Shown: positions 1-12,239, counted from the stretch's first letter. The stretch is DNA of 64,000 nt from Cerioporus squamosus (GCA_022592435.1 JABYQS010000007.1:186001-250000); one strand, 5' to 3'. Numbers and translations: made by a program. Notes: generated from the letters alone by a model not told the origin.

Positions 1-3000
1 GTCGTGACGGCGGACGGTTGCTACTAACCAGGTACACAATGATGAACCGTTCCGAAGGATGAAGTTATCCACTTCGTAGCCTTCGACAAGCGGTGCGTGA
101 TGCATGAAGGCATCCAAGAACTTGGCAGCAATACAAGATACTTCCTCGAGGCCTGTCTCCACGTAAGTCTTGAGTGCGTCAATAAGGGCACTGTTGACAA
201 TAATCGGGTCCGTGACAGTCGCAGCGCGACCATGTAGTTTCCTCCTACACGCCAATTCAGCTCTCTTCTCCGCACGAGGCAACGCTCTTAACGTGATGAG
301 AGACATACCTAGAAGGAAGCCCGCGAATCTCGCTCTCCAGAACGAGACCAGATGTCAGAAGGAATTCCCTCTCGCATCCGTACAGAAGTAGACAGGTTGC
401 CAATGACTGTCGAATCACCTGCAGACTGAGAACTGTTCAGCATCCGCGCTAACCCATCATCAGTGAGACGTACACCTCGTCTTCCCTGTGCCGTGCTTGG
501 AGATAAGAAACCAGCTGTGGCCCGATGCCAACATGGATTGCGGCGACGACCGACTGCAGATCTTGGCGTCCCAGCGACTTCAGCCAGCACGACCAAAGCG
601 CCGCTTTGATGAGCAGAGAGCATACTTCTAACGAGACCCCAAACCTATTGCCAAGCTCCACAAGGTGCATGAATGTGGGGACGGAGATCTCTACGCCTGA
701 CCGCACGAACAAGCAGAGCCAATGCAGGGTGTTGTCGTATCCTTGGTGGCTCTTAGTCGCGATGTCAGTGATGACCTTGAGCGGATTCACAGCAAGGAGG
801 CTGGAGTTATCAGACATCGTGAGACGTGGTTCCGCTATGGTGCTGAATCTTGCAGAGGAAGTGTCGAGCTCTCTATTGAACAACCTCGAGAGCGACGCAA
901 ATGGCTACAGAATTTTCCCGCGTATCAGCAACAGCCAAAGTGAGAGGATAGGGGACTTACTATCTGCTCGTCGACGTTCAGAGATGAGGCACGATCCAAC
1001 CACTTCTGGAAGAGATCGTCGAACGTGGTGAACAGGACAGATGCTTGACTGAGCTTGAGGATCAAGTGCAGTATCTTCTCCGTGATTGTCGCCTCCCGCT
1101 TCTCCACGGTGTCGCGCCCCTTCCCAAGGAAGAACTCGTCCGTAATCGGAAGGTCCTGCGCTTGCTCTACCAAAAGGTCGAAGACCATCACGGCATACGC
1201 GTCCACGTCCTGATCGTGCAGAGCCAGCAACCACCTTGCTGCATATCGCGAGGATAACGCTCGTCGGCCCGCGACATAGTCGCCACCATTGTTAGCGGAG
1301 CTAGCTGCGGTCGGCCGGGCGTATGTGGGCGTTGGCCAAGGCTGCACATCCACTCCCGAGCGCACGCCAGGCAAACTGAGCCCTCTGGCAACATAGTCAC
1401 GGAGCATCGTCGCCAGGTCGTCGTCCTTGACAAGCATTAATCAATGTTTGCTGTTGTATAACATGTCTTAGCGTCAGGCGCACCTCTGAGACGATCCAAG
1501 CCAGAACGGCCTTCGACAGACGCCTTAGAGCGTAGTCGGTGAGCATGCCGTCCGGCCAAACCTTGCGGACAAGGAGCAGGAGACCGGCTTCGTTTATGGA
1601 CAGGTCGATATCCGACAAGCAAGCTTCGATAGACGCAACCAAGGTCTCCACTTCGGTCGACACCTCCAGGCCAATGGGAACGGGGAACGAACACTGCAAT
1701 CGTTCTGGGTGCGGACCTCCGTCGAAGAGATTGCCTTGGGAGTCTACGCGCTGGAAGAAGCCAAGATGGAAGAGGTGTGAGAGGAGATAGCGAGCGGCCG
1801 CCTCGGAATGAAGATTGAGCTCATCTCCGAGCTGGTCCCTCAGGTGAGCGAGAGTGACCATCTCGTAAGGATATGCGCTGTCATCGAGTGATGGGTCCCG
1901 ATCGTTCCCGGGCTGGCTGGCAGTGAGTAGGTCCACCGAGGCGTTCAGGCCCTCCGACTGCGATGCGGGCATCTTGATGACGCTCAAGATGAAGGTCAAG
2001 ACGTTCCAGTCGAAGAAGATATGGGTGTCGGAGGCCCGTAGCCGGTTCTCCGCGAAATGGTCCGAGAGAGCTTGGGATACTGGGGTCGCGCGAGAGGAGA
2101 GGTATGCCTCGTACAGGTTGACCAGATAGTGTAACTCAAATTCGTCCATCTGTCCGTCATCGTTTGACGAATTCCCCTGTTGAACCACGACGGAGCCTAA
2201 GGCCAGTCCGTTGTTCAGTATTTGGAGCTGTATCCACAGCACGGCCAGGAAGACGGAGAGCTCCTCGTATGTCTTCACCGGAAGGTCCGCCTCTGTCAAG
2301 AACACCTCCCTGTAATGGTCCGCAAACGACTTGCGCAACGCCTTCCAGGAGATCGCCATGTATGTGTCGTCAATAACGACTGTGCGACACCTCGGCAGGT
2401 CGACCGACGTCGCTCTGGTCAGGCAAGCGGAATGGACAAATTGATTGCAAGAGCCGCACTTAAGAGCCTGGAGAACGGAACCCCATAGTGGTCTCTTGCA
2501 GATGAAGCATAGCGTCAGGCTGAAGAGATTCACGGGTCGGAATGCGTGCTGAGCTTTGTGTACGACCTCGGGACCAGTGGCGTGTCGCTGCGGAAGGACA
2601 TGACAGAACCTGTGTACAGCGATCTTCTGCATGCTTGGGTCTGCTGCGACGCTGTACTGCGTGAAGAAGCTTCCGTCCGGGTAATCATAGCAATTGAAGT
2701 GCACCATGCACATGCACAGCGGGCACAACAAGCCAAAGCCCTCGATCGGGGTCGCGCAGGAGTGGCAGTCCGTGTGCGATACACCAGCGAAGATCGCGGG
2801 ACCTGACGCCTTGGGAAACCGCCACGGAACGAACTGGTGCGAGTATGGATGAGACTGTAACCGACGTGAGACAAGGGCGCCCTGCGTCTCGCGCACAAGG
2901 GCTTCCTGGTAACTGATGGAAGGGAAGGTCTTGCTGATTGTGAGGTGGCCGATGGCATGAGGCCAGTAGGATAGCAAGAGGCTGATAGCTGCGTAGCGTG

Positions 3001-4498
3001 CACGGGGAGTGTGATATGCGACTACGGCAAGCGCGTCCAGGTAGGTGTCGGGCTTGCTCTCGGCTATGCGAGTCAGGAGACGATGGAATCTATGTAGTGT
3101 TGCGGAGGAGGAAGAGGGGAGATCGATGCTCTCGAGGATGGCGGCGAGTAGAGGAGGGATGACAGAGGACAGGTGGTAAACGGCGGTATCTTGCAAAGGC
3201 GCGGAGGTCGACCGGATGGCGACGTCATCTGGCGACAGGGCTCGCGTCCATCTTCGCCAATTAGACTCGTTGTGTGCAACAGCCGACTCTTCCTGCACTT
3301 CGTCTACGAGGATAGAGACCATTGGAGGCTCATTGATTGACATTGAATCGCCATAAGACAGATCTACCGAATACTTAGTTCCTTCTCCTCCACCGCTGAA
3401 CATGACTTCGCACCTGCGGAAGGAGACGACAGCTGCCGAGTGCCTTGCAGAGCTCTCAAGTCGGCCAAAGTGTTTCCGATCACTCCGTCATCGAAGAAGG
3501 CCAAAAGTCGCGTATGCATTTCCGGACTGAAGGTAAGGAACGCGGGGAGTAGGACAAAGCCTATCTGTGCGATGACCCTCGGGTCATGACGATGGGTATA
3601 GAGAAGGAACCGGGCGACATCCAGCACGATGAACTGGAGAGTATTAGGAGGTCGAGACGGGCGAGCAGCTACTTTGTAGCGACAATCTTCGGCAATGATG
3701 GACCCTAGAATGGATATACATTGCGACAAGAGTTGTGGTGCGCGGACGGCGCCTTCAGAGTCGCCACGGGAGGGGGAACGCGAACGAGAGCGGCCAACTG
3801 AGAGGCTCCTTCGACGCATGAAAGAATCTCTGAGTTTTTCGCTGTTGCTCCGTTGGTTCTGAGGTGCGCTGCGGACTGTCTGTCTGCACTGGTTCCAACT
3901 GTTTGTGAGAGAAGACGAACCTGTCATAGAAAATATCCCATCCGTGGACATTGGACACAGTCAAGACATCCTTCAATTGATGCAGGAGGTCAATGGTGAT
4001 CTCCGGGGTGAATCCTTCAGGACTCTCGTCTTCCGAGTCACTGTCATCTTGAGACAAAGGCTGGTGGGTACGACGTTCACGGAGAGTACCCGTATATCTG
4101 ACGGCGCCCTTCACGGACTTGATTACTGAGCCCGATCCCTTCTCGTTCTGACCGGCGCCGTGCACAAGTGTACTGAGATAAGAGGGGGGAAGAGGCCGTG
4201 ATTGCAGCTGCGACAGAATGTGCGACAGGAGTTTTCGAGATTCATTCCGTGCTCTGTTCGCGCCAGGAGCTCCATGCTGCTTCGCTGCAGAGAGTCCAGA
4301 GGCGTTTGACTTGGTATCGCTGACGCTGGATATTCGAAAGGATGGTAGGACAGACTGAGAGATACTCCGCGCCCGGTCCCTAGTAAACGTTCCGAAGGAA
4401 GGTGACTTGGGCGAGCTCGGCGACGCCGATGCAGAGTTCCCGTCTATGACGAACGGACTCGTGTCGGTGTCCACGCGGAGAGTTGGCGTGCTGGCCAT
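1..4498 (-). CDS. Large C1-type zinc-finger protein, tentatively UNC80-like; 3' part lies outside the window
   Basis: Reads right to left from the ATG at 4498 through several exons (about 4498-3900, 3860-3370, 3400-1440, 1437-961, 904-450, then open to base 1), so only the N-terminal part is present. One intron is exact (905-960, GTAAG..TAG). The N-terminus is Ser/Pro-rich and looks disordered, then come helical stretches. Residues encoded near 2800-2430 form two Cys/His zinc modules: CHSCATP..CPLCMCMVHFNCY, then CFICKRPLWG..CGSCNQFVHSAC, which resembles a phorbol-ester/C1 finger. The rest is mostly helical without a known catalytic motif. Overall plan (disordered N-terminus, helical repeats, C1-like finger) recalls fungal proteins annotated with UNC80 domains, the scaffold of the NALCN-type cation channel, but that name rests on memory of the family. 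The gene is certain, the family assignment is not. Frame changes near 3,880 and 3,390 are presumed introns I could not place exactly. Confidence 0.6.
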
Positions 4499-4820
4499 GG
4501 TTCCAGAAAGTCGACGAGTTGGAGGTACCGAGAGCTGGGTCTATCAGAGCATTTCCAGTGGTTAACAGGGAGGTTTGGGATGTCGTCAGGAAAGCTCCTG
4601 TGGTCGCCGTCGCAGTACACGGCGTTGGCGGGCACTCGAGTCGGCGCGGTCGAAGGAGTACTCATCGCGTGATGCACGTGATGGGACAGCCACAAACGCG
4701 TCGATCGAGAGCGCGTCAAGCTTGCTGAGCTGCAGCTACTTTAAGTACTTACGCTGCAGTGCTGGTCTGCTTGCTTCCTGCCTTCTGCTGCCATCACAGT
4801 CTCTTGCTCTTTGTCACAAA
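4499..4820. promoter_or_regulatory. Divergent intergenic region
   Basis: 322 bp between two divergently transcribed genes, so it must contain both promoters. A TTTAAGTA stretch at about 4740-4748 is the only TATA-like element I see, on the side of the rightward gene. No coding signal. Confidence 0.4.
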
Positions 4821-6666
4821 ATGCCTCGCAAATCGCAACCAACTACTCCGAAAAGGATGAAGCAGAAGAAACTCGACGCCTTCCTCCCGAGTTCCCCAGC
4901 TGCGGGTACCCACGAGCCCTCATCTGCACGACCTCGGCGTACGAAACGCAGGCGTGCTCAGCATGATAGTGATGACGATCAACCTATGCCCGGTCCCTCG
5001 CACGTGCCTGCGGGCGACGACGATGACAGCCAGAGCAGCGACCCAGGTGCGATCCACTTCGAGCGCGAGGTCGTGCAGGTCTCCAGCAGCGAGGATGAAG
5101 AAGGCCGCGCGCCACGCCCCTCCCAGACCAACAGAAGGAAGCGACTTAGGAGAGCACACAGTGATGACTCGGCCTCTCCCCAGCCTGCACCTGATGAGGA
5201 GCAAGAGGTCTACGTGCGGAAGGGAAAGCGGCCTGCGAAGAAGACCTCTGCGGTGCTGGTGCTCGATTCTGACGAAGCAGAGGATGCACAGCCCGTGAAG
5301 AAGCGGAAGCTCGTCAAAGGTGAACGACCACCGACGCCTGAAAACGATGAGGCAGACTTGCTGGACGAAGTGGATGAAGAGCGTACGTTCATGCCTATTT
5401 GCATTTCGCTTCGATACCGAGTAGCTTTCAGGCATCATCGAGTCAAGGTTCAGGACCCGAGACAAGCGGTCTGCGTTTCAGAAGAACTTGGAGAAGCTAA
5501 GGAGTATGTAGATCTGACGCGCTTCCCTCGTCGCACCACGCTGACGAAACCACCATTCACAGGGAAGAAACGAGGGGAGGCCGTCCAGTCGGCCTCTTCC
5601 TCCGGATCTGACGGCGACGAGAACGCAGCTCCGTTCTCCCATGCTCGTCCTGACAATGGAACCGAAGGTCTCGACGAGGATGAGCAGGAAGGAGAGGAGG
5701 AGGAAGACAACTTCATCGTTGAAGATGATAGCACTCAAGCTGTCGAGCTACCTGCGGAGTTCAGCATGAACACCTATCAAGACCTTTTGCATCACTTCAA
5801 GATCGTCTGTCAGCTGTTTGTCCATATGGCTGTCCACGACGCGGATGAGCGGGGTGAGGCTGCGACAAAGCTACAGAAGAGTACGTGTTCTCGCACCTGG
5901 CTCTTCACCATTGCTCATGATTCGTGCCAGACCAGTACTTTGCAGTGCCATTGCAAATTACGAGGAGAAAACTGTCGGGCATGCGAGACTCCCTTGTGGC
6001 GGGGTCGACATGGAAGCCGCGCTTCCGCGCAACGCTGGACAAATTCCCCGTCTTCGAGTTGTACAGCCTGGACTTTGCGGTCTTGGGATGCGATGCATGC
6101 CACCTAGGAGGTCGCAAATCTACGTTGCAAGGGAGACTCAGCGGGGATCCATACGATCCGTTGACATACGAGGTGTGCATCTCGTCCTTATCCCTCGTAT
6201 CTTTCTGACAATTCTGTATCAGTCCATCAGAGAATCCGATGCTTCAGACAGTGACGAGGATGAGGACTCCGAAGAAACTAAGAAGCAATTTGACCTTGGT
6301 CGTTTCTGCGCGAAACGTGTCCGCACATATCATCAGTTCACACACTGGGAGGTGAATGTCTACCAAGGCTCTATTCCGTCCGCGATGGCTGGCTGACGTC
6401 CTTTCCACCACCAGTACCACCTGTTCCATGGTCTACGAGACGAAGTCGAGACCTTGAAGGCAAGTCGCGAAGGGCGCGGCTTCGTGCAGGTAGCCTATGC
6501 CAACGGCAAGCAACCGCCAGAAGACCTCAAGGATGCGGATGCCATCATGGACTGGCTGGATGAGCGACAGATCATAACCATCCAGTGGCAAGAGATCAAG
6601 ACGATGATGGAGAATGCGCGCCATCTGGAGGTCAGAGGTGGCAGAGGCGACGGGGATTCTGACTAG
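4821..6666 (+). CDS. DUF4211 domain nuclear protein
   Basis: Starts at ATG 4821 (MPRKSQPTTPKRMKQKKL) and ends at TAG 6664-6666. The first half is a low-complexity, highly charged region with Ser/Asp/Glu runs and several basic KKRK-like nuclear-localisation clusters. Introns fall near 5381-5430, 5505-5560, 5882-5932, 6175-6220 and 6350-6415; joined exons give RIIESRFRTRDKRSAFQKN and a second acidic stretch. The C-terminal about 250 residues (ELPAEFSMNTYQDLLHHFKIVCQLFVHMAV, then LGCDACHLGGRKST, GRFCAKRVRTYHQFTHWE, YHLFHGLRDEVETLK) match my recollection of the fungal DUF4211 domain, which carries a conserved C..C pair and this histidine-rich closing segment. Function is unknown; nuclear, chromatin-associated roles have been suggested for relatives. 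Its neighbour RRP4 lies tail to tail 168 bp away. Confidence 0.82.
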
Positions 6667-6834
6667 CCCACCCAGCACAGATGTGTCTTTGCTTGATGTT
6701 GGAACAACTGTACAACGTACGTGGGTCATAGTGATCATGCAGGTTTGGTTTTGCTTGATATACTGCGGCTGTCTTGTCGAGCTCTTGAGCTTTTTGTGCA
6801 GATGTGCAAACATGTATGACTACGAGGTAATATC

Positions 6835-8114
6835 TCATGATCGAATTCCGAGCCCTATGCTAGCTACAAGGTTCTCCCCGGTCTCGTCTCCGAGCAAATC
6901 CTTGACGCTGTTCTCCTGGTCGACCGCCCACTCGTAGGCCTCCAGCAGTACCGCGTCCGTTAGAGGAACGAAGTGCGATGCGAGCACCTTAATGATGTTG
7001 CTAACTCGCGCGATGGCCGCGCGGGTGGCGTCGTCGATTTCCTGTGGGCGCTGAGTGAGAGAACGTCCATGGAGGTGGCTTGGTGCATAACTCACATCGT
7101 TTTTGTTAGAGTATACCGCTTCGGCATCGAATCCTTCTTCGCCTTCCTGGTCGCTCTCCTTGACATGCTTGCTGACCCAGATGTAGCCATTCAGACCGAG
7201 GATCAGGTCCACGCCGCATGGTAAGGAGACGAAGTGGGACTTCAGGCGTCGGATGAGGATGGGAGGGACTGTCACGAGTTGGCCGTTTCGCAGCTATACT
7301 ACACGTCAGGGCGCAAGTGACGGGCGATGAGACAACGGCTCACCTTCCCGTATCGTAGGGAACGCGTGTGTAGTGACATAGCACCGTCGGCGAAGAAGGC
7401 CTGTACCTCCGCCACCAACAGGTCGCCTTCTTCGAAGAACGTACGCATCTGTAGCTCGTCGCTTTCGAGTTTACGCCGCTACAGCAACATGATGAGTGTA
7501 AAATTCACGGGTGATTGTCTGCCACGCTCACCTGCACTCCACCGGGCAAGTTTACGGACGAAAGCATCAAGACAGCGTCTTGTCGAGAGTTCGCGTCCAC
7601 TTTCCACCGACGCGGTTGAACCTAGGTACTGTGGATATCCAGGGATTTACGGTAGCGGGAACAAGGACTCACCTCCGTGATGCGCCCCACCACCAAGTCG
7701 CCGACCTCAGGGTTATACCTACGAGCGAATAGCGAACGCGTTAGAGCCCGACCTAGTGAGAGTACAGTATGTATACCTGCTGCGTACCGCACGCACTGTA
7801 ATGAGCTTGTTCACGCGCTCGACTGTTCCCGCTACCGAGGCAATGACCTCTTCGTCCTCAACATAAGTTCCGTGACCTCTGCCCGTCCACTAAGTCCTCC
7901 TTCTCGATGTACTCAACTAGACGGAGACGTACCGCATGAACGCGTGGGACGAGGTGATGGACTCTCCCGGGACCGTCAGTCTTTGCACACCCTCCTCAAA
8001 GTCATCTTCATCCAAGTCCATGTGCACATCGTCTTCTACGTCCGGATGGTGTCTCGTTGTACCGAAACCTCCAGATGCCTCGGAGGTCGCAGGAAAAGAT
8101 GCAAATGAGATCAT
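6835..8114 (-). CDS. RRP4: Exosome complex cap subunit RRP4
   Basis: RNA-binding cap subunit of the RNA exosome, which processes and degrades RNA from the 3' end in nucleus and cytoplasm. Start chosen at ATG 8114 ([11 protein letters not shown]). An acidic segment ([15 protein letters not shown]) precedes the RRP4 N-terminal signature [20 protein letters not shown], with an intron inside it. The S1 domain follows ([88 protein letters not shown]). The KH region carries [17 protein letters not shown] and the C-terminal helix set [19 protein letters not shown]. Order and spacing agree with yeast Rrp4 throughout. At least five short introns split it. The divergent TAF13 gene starts 227 bp away. 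Another ring subunit, MTR3, is encoded 6 kb to the right. Confidence 0.95.
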
Positions 8115-8340
8115 GACCACTGTGCTCAAGCTGAACAGAATGTCCGCGAGTAACGCACGAACAGAGGATAACAAGGAGACAGAGCTGTCAGTAGTGGCGG
8201 GCTCACGCGAGGTCTTTGCTCCGATCTATGTAGATCTTGCACGCTGCACGGGCGCCTCTACGCGTCACTTCCAGCGGAGCCACTGAGCCACCACCAGTTG
8301 CTCTGCACTTACTACATCCATCTCCCTAAGCCTTGCTTCA
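8115..8340. promoter_or_regulatory. Bidirectional promoter region RRP4 / TAF13
   Basis: 226 bp between divergent start codons. No TATA box is obvious, which fits housekeeping genes. Confidence 0.4.
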
Positions 8341-9188
8341 ATGTCTCACTATCCGCCTTACTCGACGACTGGGACTACATATCCCTATACTGGCTATCAC
8401 CCGCAGACTCCCGGGACCTACGCATACCCACAAACCTCAGCAGCGCACCCGGCTGCCCCCTACCAGCCCTATGCTCCCCCGACCGCCGTGACGAGCTACG
8501 GGGCAGCATGGCCATATCATGGCTACAGCTACTACCCTCAGCAGCAACAGCACCAAGCTCACACGTCGACTACAACTACTCCCAAACCCGCGACGCCTGC
8601 CACCACTACCACGCAGGCCACTACATCTGCGCCAGTAACTGCCACCCCTCCTGTCGCATCCTCTGTCACCGCGCGATCTACAGTACCATCAACATACACG
8701 TTCACGTCGTACAACCGAGACCCCGGCCTGTATACGCGGAGTGGGAGGAAAGGTTCGAGCTACAGAGGGCTGTTCACAAAAGAACGTACGTATCTTCATT
8801 CGTTCCCCGCGAGCGACCGCTCAACTACGGCGCCGCACAGTGCGAAACCTGATGTATGGATTTGGGGATGACCGCAATCCCGCGAACGACACTGTGAATG
8901 TTATGGAGGAGATCCTCATCGAATACATTGTGGACGTGGTACGTCTTTCCATGCACCACAGTATTGATCGTGTCGTTTACATTCCCTGCTTCGCAGTGCC
9001 AGACAGCTTCAGGAGGCGGCAAGAAGTCCCGACTCTCAATTGAAGACTTGCGCCGGGCATTGTCGCGACCAGCGGATGCGAAGAAACTCGCTCGTATGGA
9101 GGAGCTGTTGTTCATGCAGGAGGATATCAAGCGGGCTCGTGCACAGTTTGATGAGCCGGACATGCACCCAGCTGGTTCGAATATGTAG
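8341..9188 (+). CDS. TAF13: TFIID subunit TAF13 with a long low-complexity N-terminus
   Basis: Histone-fold subunit of the general transcription factor TFIID; pairs with TAF11. ATG at 8341. The first about 145 residues are unusual: Tyr/Pro/Gln/Thr-rich with YPYTGYHPQTPGTYAYPQ-like repeats, then a Thr/Ala/Pro-rich tract. The conserved part begins at YRGLFTKE, continues after an intron (about 8787-8845) with RNLMYGFGDDRNPANDTVN and VMEEILIEYIVDV, and after a second intron (about 8939-8997) with CQTA, SRLSIEDLRRALSRPADAKK and LARMEELLFMQEDIKRAR. This is the TAF13 histone fold: helix 1 with GDD, the long helix 2 and the closing helix 3. Typical TAF13 proteins are about 125-170 residues, so this one is roughly twice as long because of the N-terminal extension. 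The stop is at 9186-9188. Confidence 0.9.
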
Positions 9189-9370
9189 TGTATACCCCCG
9201 GTGTCTCGTCCGTCGCGTGTATCATAGGCTGTACTTGTATCATAGCATGTCACCATGTTTGCCCTCATCCATTCCCAAGAGGAGGACGCATCAACTGCAA
9301 GCGACGGTCGTGTCGTGGTCAGCGATCGAATTCGCTCAGCAATAGCTATGGTACATGGTGTGAGGAAAAC

Positions 9371-10063
9371 TCATTCCTCCATCGCATCGTTGTCACCAGC
9401 CTCTTCTCCCTGGTCGGGTGCAGCAGAACCTTCGCCAGTTCCACGGAGGGCAGCACCTGCAGGTCGGATGAGTCGCGTCAGTGAACTTCCAATCATGCAG
9501 TATGGACCAATGCATACCGCCGCTCTGTGAGAGTGGCTTCACATTCTTTTGTAGCCACTCTTCGGACTCCCAAACTGACACACGCGCATAGTCAGTCCCT
9601 GCGGCAGAATAATGGGGAAATGTAGACACGTACTGGCCCTGTTGCCAGGGGCCTGCGTAGGCCCTTTCATGGGTCGGGCAAGGTTCACCCTTATCACGCG
9701 GCCATTCAGTTCGTTCAAGTCCATGTTGTCGATGGCATCTTGAGCGTCGGCCGGAGAGGAGAACGTAACGAAGGCGAACCCTCGGTGCTTCGTGTCTGCG
9801 GCATATGGACCTGTCAGCGGCACCATTCTTGGTTGCACAATGGAGGTTGTCAGGTGTACCATTGGGATTCGAGGGATTGGATGGCGCGGGCGGCAGCTGA
9901 ACCTCAATTACATCGCCTGGACAGGCTGGTGAGCGGGGAAGCAAAAATGCGAGACGTGGCACGTACCGAAGGTAGCGAAGGTCTCGAGAAGGACGGCCTC
10001 GTCGACGTCGTCGCCAATTCCGCCGACGAAGATGGTTTTCTTGGACTTTGTGCCTTCCTCCAT
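9371..10063 (-). CDS. Cyclophilin-E-like RRM protein lacking the cyclophilin domain
   Basis: ATG at 10063, stop at 9371-9373. The product is a single RNA-recognition motif: RNP2 in [20 protein letters not shown] and RNP1 in [16 protein letters not shown], closing with [15 protein letters not shown]. After an intron, [10 protein letters not shown] corresponds to the segment that links the RRM to the peptidyl-prolyl isomerase in PPIE/Cyp33 (VWSDDDWLKK in the human protein). Here the frame then runs into a short acidic tail ([14 protein letters not shown]) and stops, with no isomerase domain. Introns lie near 9465-9520, 9575-9635, 9800-9895 and 9910-9965. It is a probable spliceosome-associated RNA-binding protein by analogy with PPIE; direct function unknown. 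Confidence 0.82.
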
Positions 10064-10920
10064 CTGACCGTCGGAGTGGTTCAGTCACTCAGCATAGCAA
10101 AGTGCAAGCTTGCCGAGGTTCCCACGCGTGTGGACCAGCGTTTGGCCCGAGGCGTGTCCGAGCTTCTCTCTTCCCGCCCACTCAGCGCAGGGTCTTGCGT
10201 CGTGAGCATGATGTCCTCGCTTGTTCTCCCTGAGAATATGCGCTGCTGCTTGTTTCCCCGACGCCGCCTCCGTCAAGCCATATCAACATGCCGACATCTG
10301 GTGGTACGGCCTTTCCCCAATTTGGCACAGAAATCTCTCGCTACATCTCTTCGGTGTAATCGTCCCGACGATGCAGCATGGGCTGTGTGAGCTGGTCGTC
10401 TTCTTGGGGAAGTCGCTGACGAACTGCAATACGCTCCAGGCTAGGGAACAGGACACCGATCTGCCAAACACCGCCGCACATGTACCTCTTTTGTGTGGCC
10501 ATAGAGTCTTCCATCATGCTCAGCCTTCTTCGCGTGACTCTCTTCCGTCGTTCGTCGACATCTCCCAGCATCTTCCAGCATCTCCCCGCCTTATCGGGTA
10601 GATCACTTCTCTGTCCTCTGTGGCCCCGCATACTCCAAAGGGCAACAGACCGCGAGCTCTCACGACAGTCGTGCTACCGACCTGTCCTCTTGACTGCCTT
10701 CCCAACATCTCCGTGTCGGCGTGCACTAATACCTCCCCGACCTCGGCCCTTCATAACACCTGTGATTCGCACTGCCGCTGGCCACCCGGGCGGGTCGTTA
10801 TCATCACCATTGTCCCATTTCGAGCATATTATTCCCTATCCTAACGGAGGTTTCAGCTGCAGCATGTCATAAGAGCGCGGTCCCATCTCTTGACCTGACT
10901 CATACTTCCCGCCCGCGTGC
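10064..10920. other. Intergenic, no gene seen
   Basis: 857 bp between divergent genes. Short open frames exist on both strands but none has intron-like structure, codon bias or a recognisable motif. It is longer than most promoters in this window. Confidence 0.5.
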
Positions 10921-12239
10921 ATGCCTGTGCGGACTATGGCAGCATCCTCTCCCTCGAGCCCGCATATTCGCCGCCGTCCATCCCGATGTGAGCCGGCGCA
11001 CGAAGCTAGCGACGGCGAAAGCGATGACGCCTCATCGTGCGCGTCCCAGTCGTCGATCGACGAAGAGGCTGTTAACGGCCGAATATCCCCGTACTGGTGC
11101 GCGTACCGGAGCACCATCGGAGCTCGGGGTTTCCGTCTCGACACATACAGGGACGTGAAGCAATGGTACCACGACTACTGGGCAACTCAGGCTTCTGAAG
11201 GCGGCGCCGTGAACCAGGACCTCGCTGGATATTTGCGGGCATGTCGCGGTCAAGACGAGAACGAGCTATGCAAAGACGCCGGACTTGTGAGTGCTCACTT
11301 TATGCTTTCCGTGTCGTTATGATGTGCGGGAACCTCAGACTGCCATCTTGCAACAGCCTGATCGTCTCTTTCGTGGGACGCAGAGTTCTACCGGGATCAA
11401 AGTGGTTATCAAGGCCGTCCACTTGAGTAGCCGGGAATACGACGTCATTCGGTACCTTTCTTCCCCTCCCCTGCGAACTCATCCCATGAATCATTGTATA
11501 CGTGAGTACCGAGGCTTCTCACCGTGACGCATCGTTTCACACGAGCTCTAGCCGTCCTGGACTTCATCGAAGTACCGAGAGACAAGCTAGCCTTCATAGT
11601 TATGGAAGAATGGTCTTCGCAGCTAGCGACTGATACCCCATGCCACTTAACCTGTTTCTTGAATGCTATACGACAGTGCATAGAGGTTCGTCCGCCTTTC
11701 TTCCGTACCGAATGCATTCTTACATGCCCTCTCAGCACATTGCATTCATGCATGCCCATCACATCGCCCACCTAGATGTGTCAATACGCAACGTTCTCAC
11801 AGACTATGCCGGACAATATGCCTTCATAGACTATGAACTCAGTAATCGCTACGGTAGTGTACCCAATCCTCGTATCTACTGTCCCCGAAGAACAGAAGTT
11901 CCCCCGGAGCTAGAGCGGGGAGAAGCGAGCGATCCATACAAGGTCGACGTATATGGCCTTGGAATGCTGATGCTGCAAGCCCTAAAGGTAAGTTGATCAT
12001 CTCTCAACCCTCATACAAGCCACTCATTGCTTTCTCAGCTTTCGGGTCACGACGTCCCCGAATTACATCAACTCATCAGACAGATGATCCGTGGCCAGTT
12101 CGAGCAGCGTCCCACCGCGCTGCAAGCCCTTGCTGCATTCAATACGATTGCCGCAGATATCCTGCTTTCGAAACACCTCACTGTTCACCAACTTCCGCAG
12201 ACCCCGACGCCACAGCACAGGACCGTGCTGCCTCAATAG
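10921..12239 (+). CDS. Divergent protein-kinase-like protein
   Basis: ATG 10921 (MPVRTMAASSPSSPH), stop 12237-12239. After a Ser-rich leader, GIKVVIKAVHLSSREYDVIR gives a VIK lysine and a following glutamate, but no glycine-rich loop is visible before it. The catalytic loop reads HIAHLDVSIRNVL (HLD in place of HRD, Asp and Asn kept), and the metal-binding segment reads FIDYELS (DYE in place of DFG, Asp kept). PPELERGE takes the place of APE, and VDVYGLGMLMLQAL matches the D-x-W/Y-S-x-G helix. The closing RPTAL arginine is present (EQRPTALQAL). Introns are near 11287-11355, 11502-11550, 11690-11745 and 11988-12038. It looks like one of the expanded, degenerate kinase families of mushrooms. Catalysis is possible but unproven. 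Confidence 0.75.
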
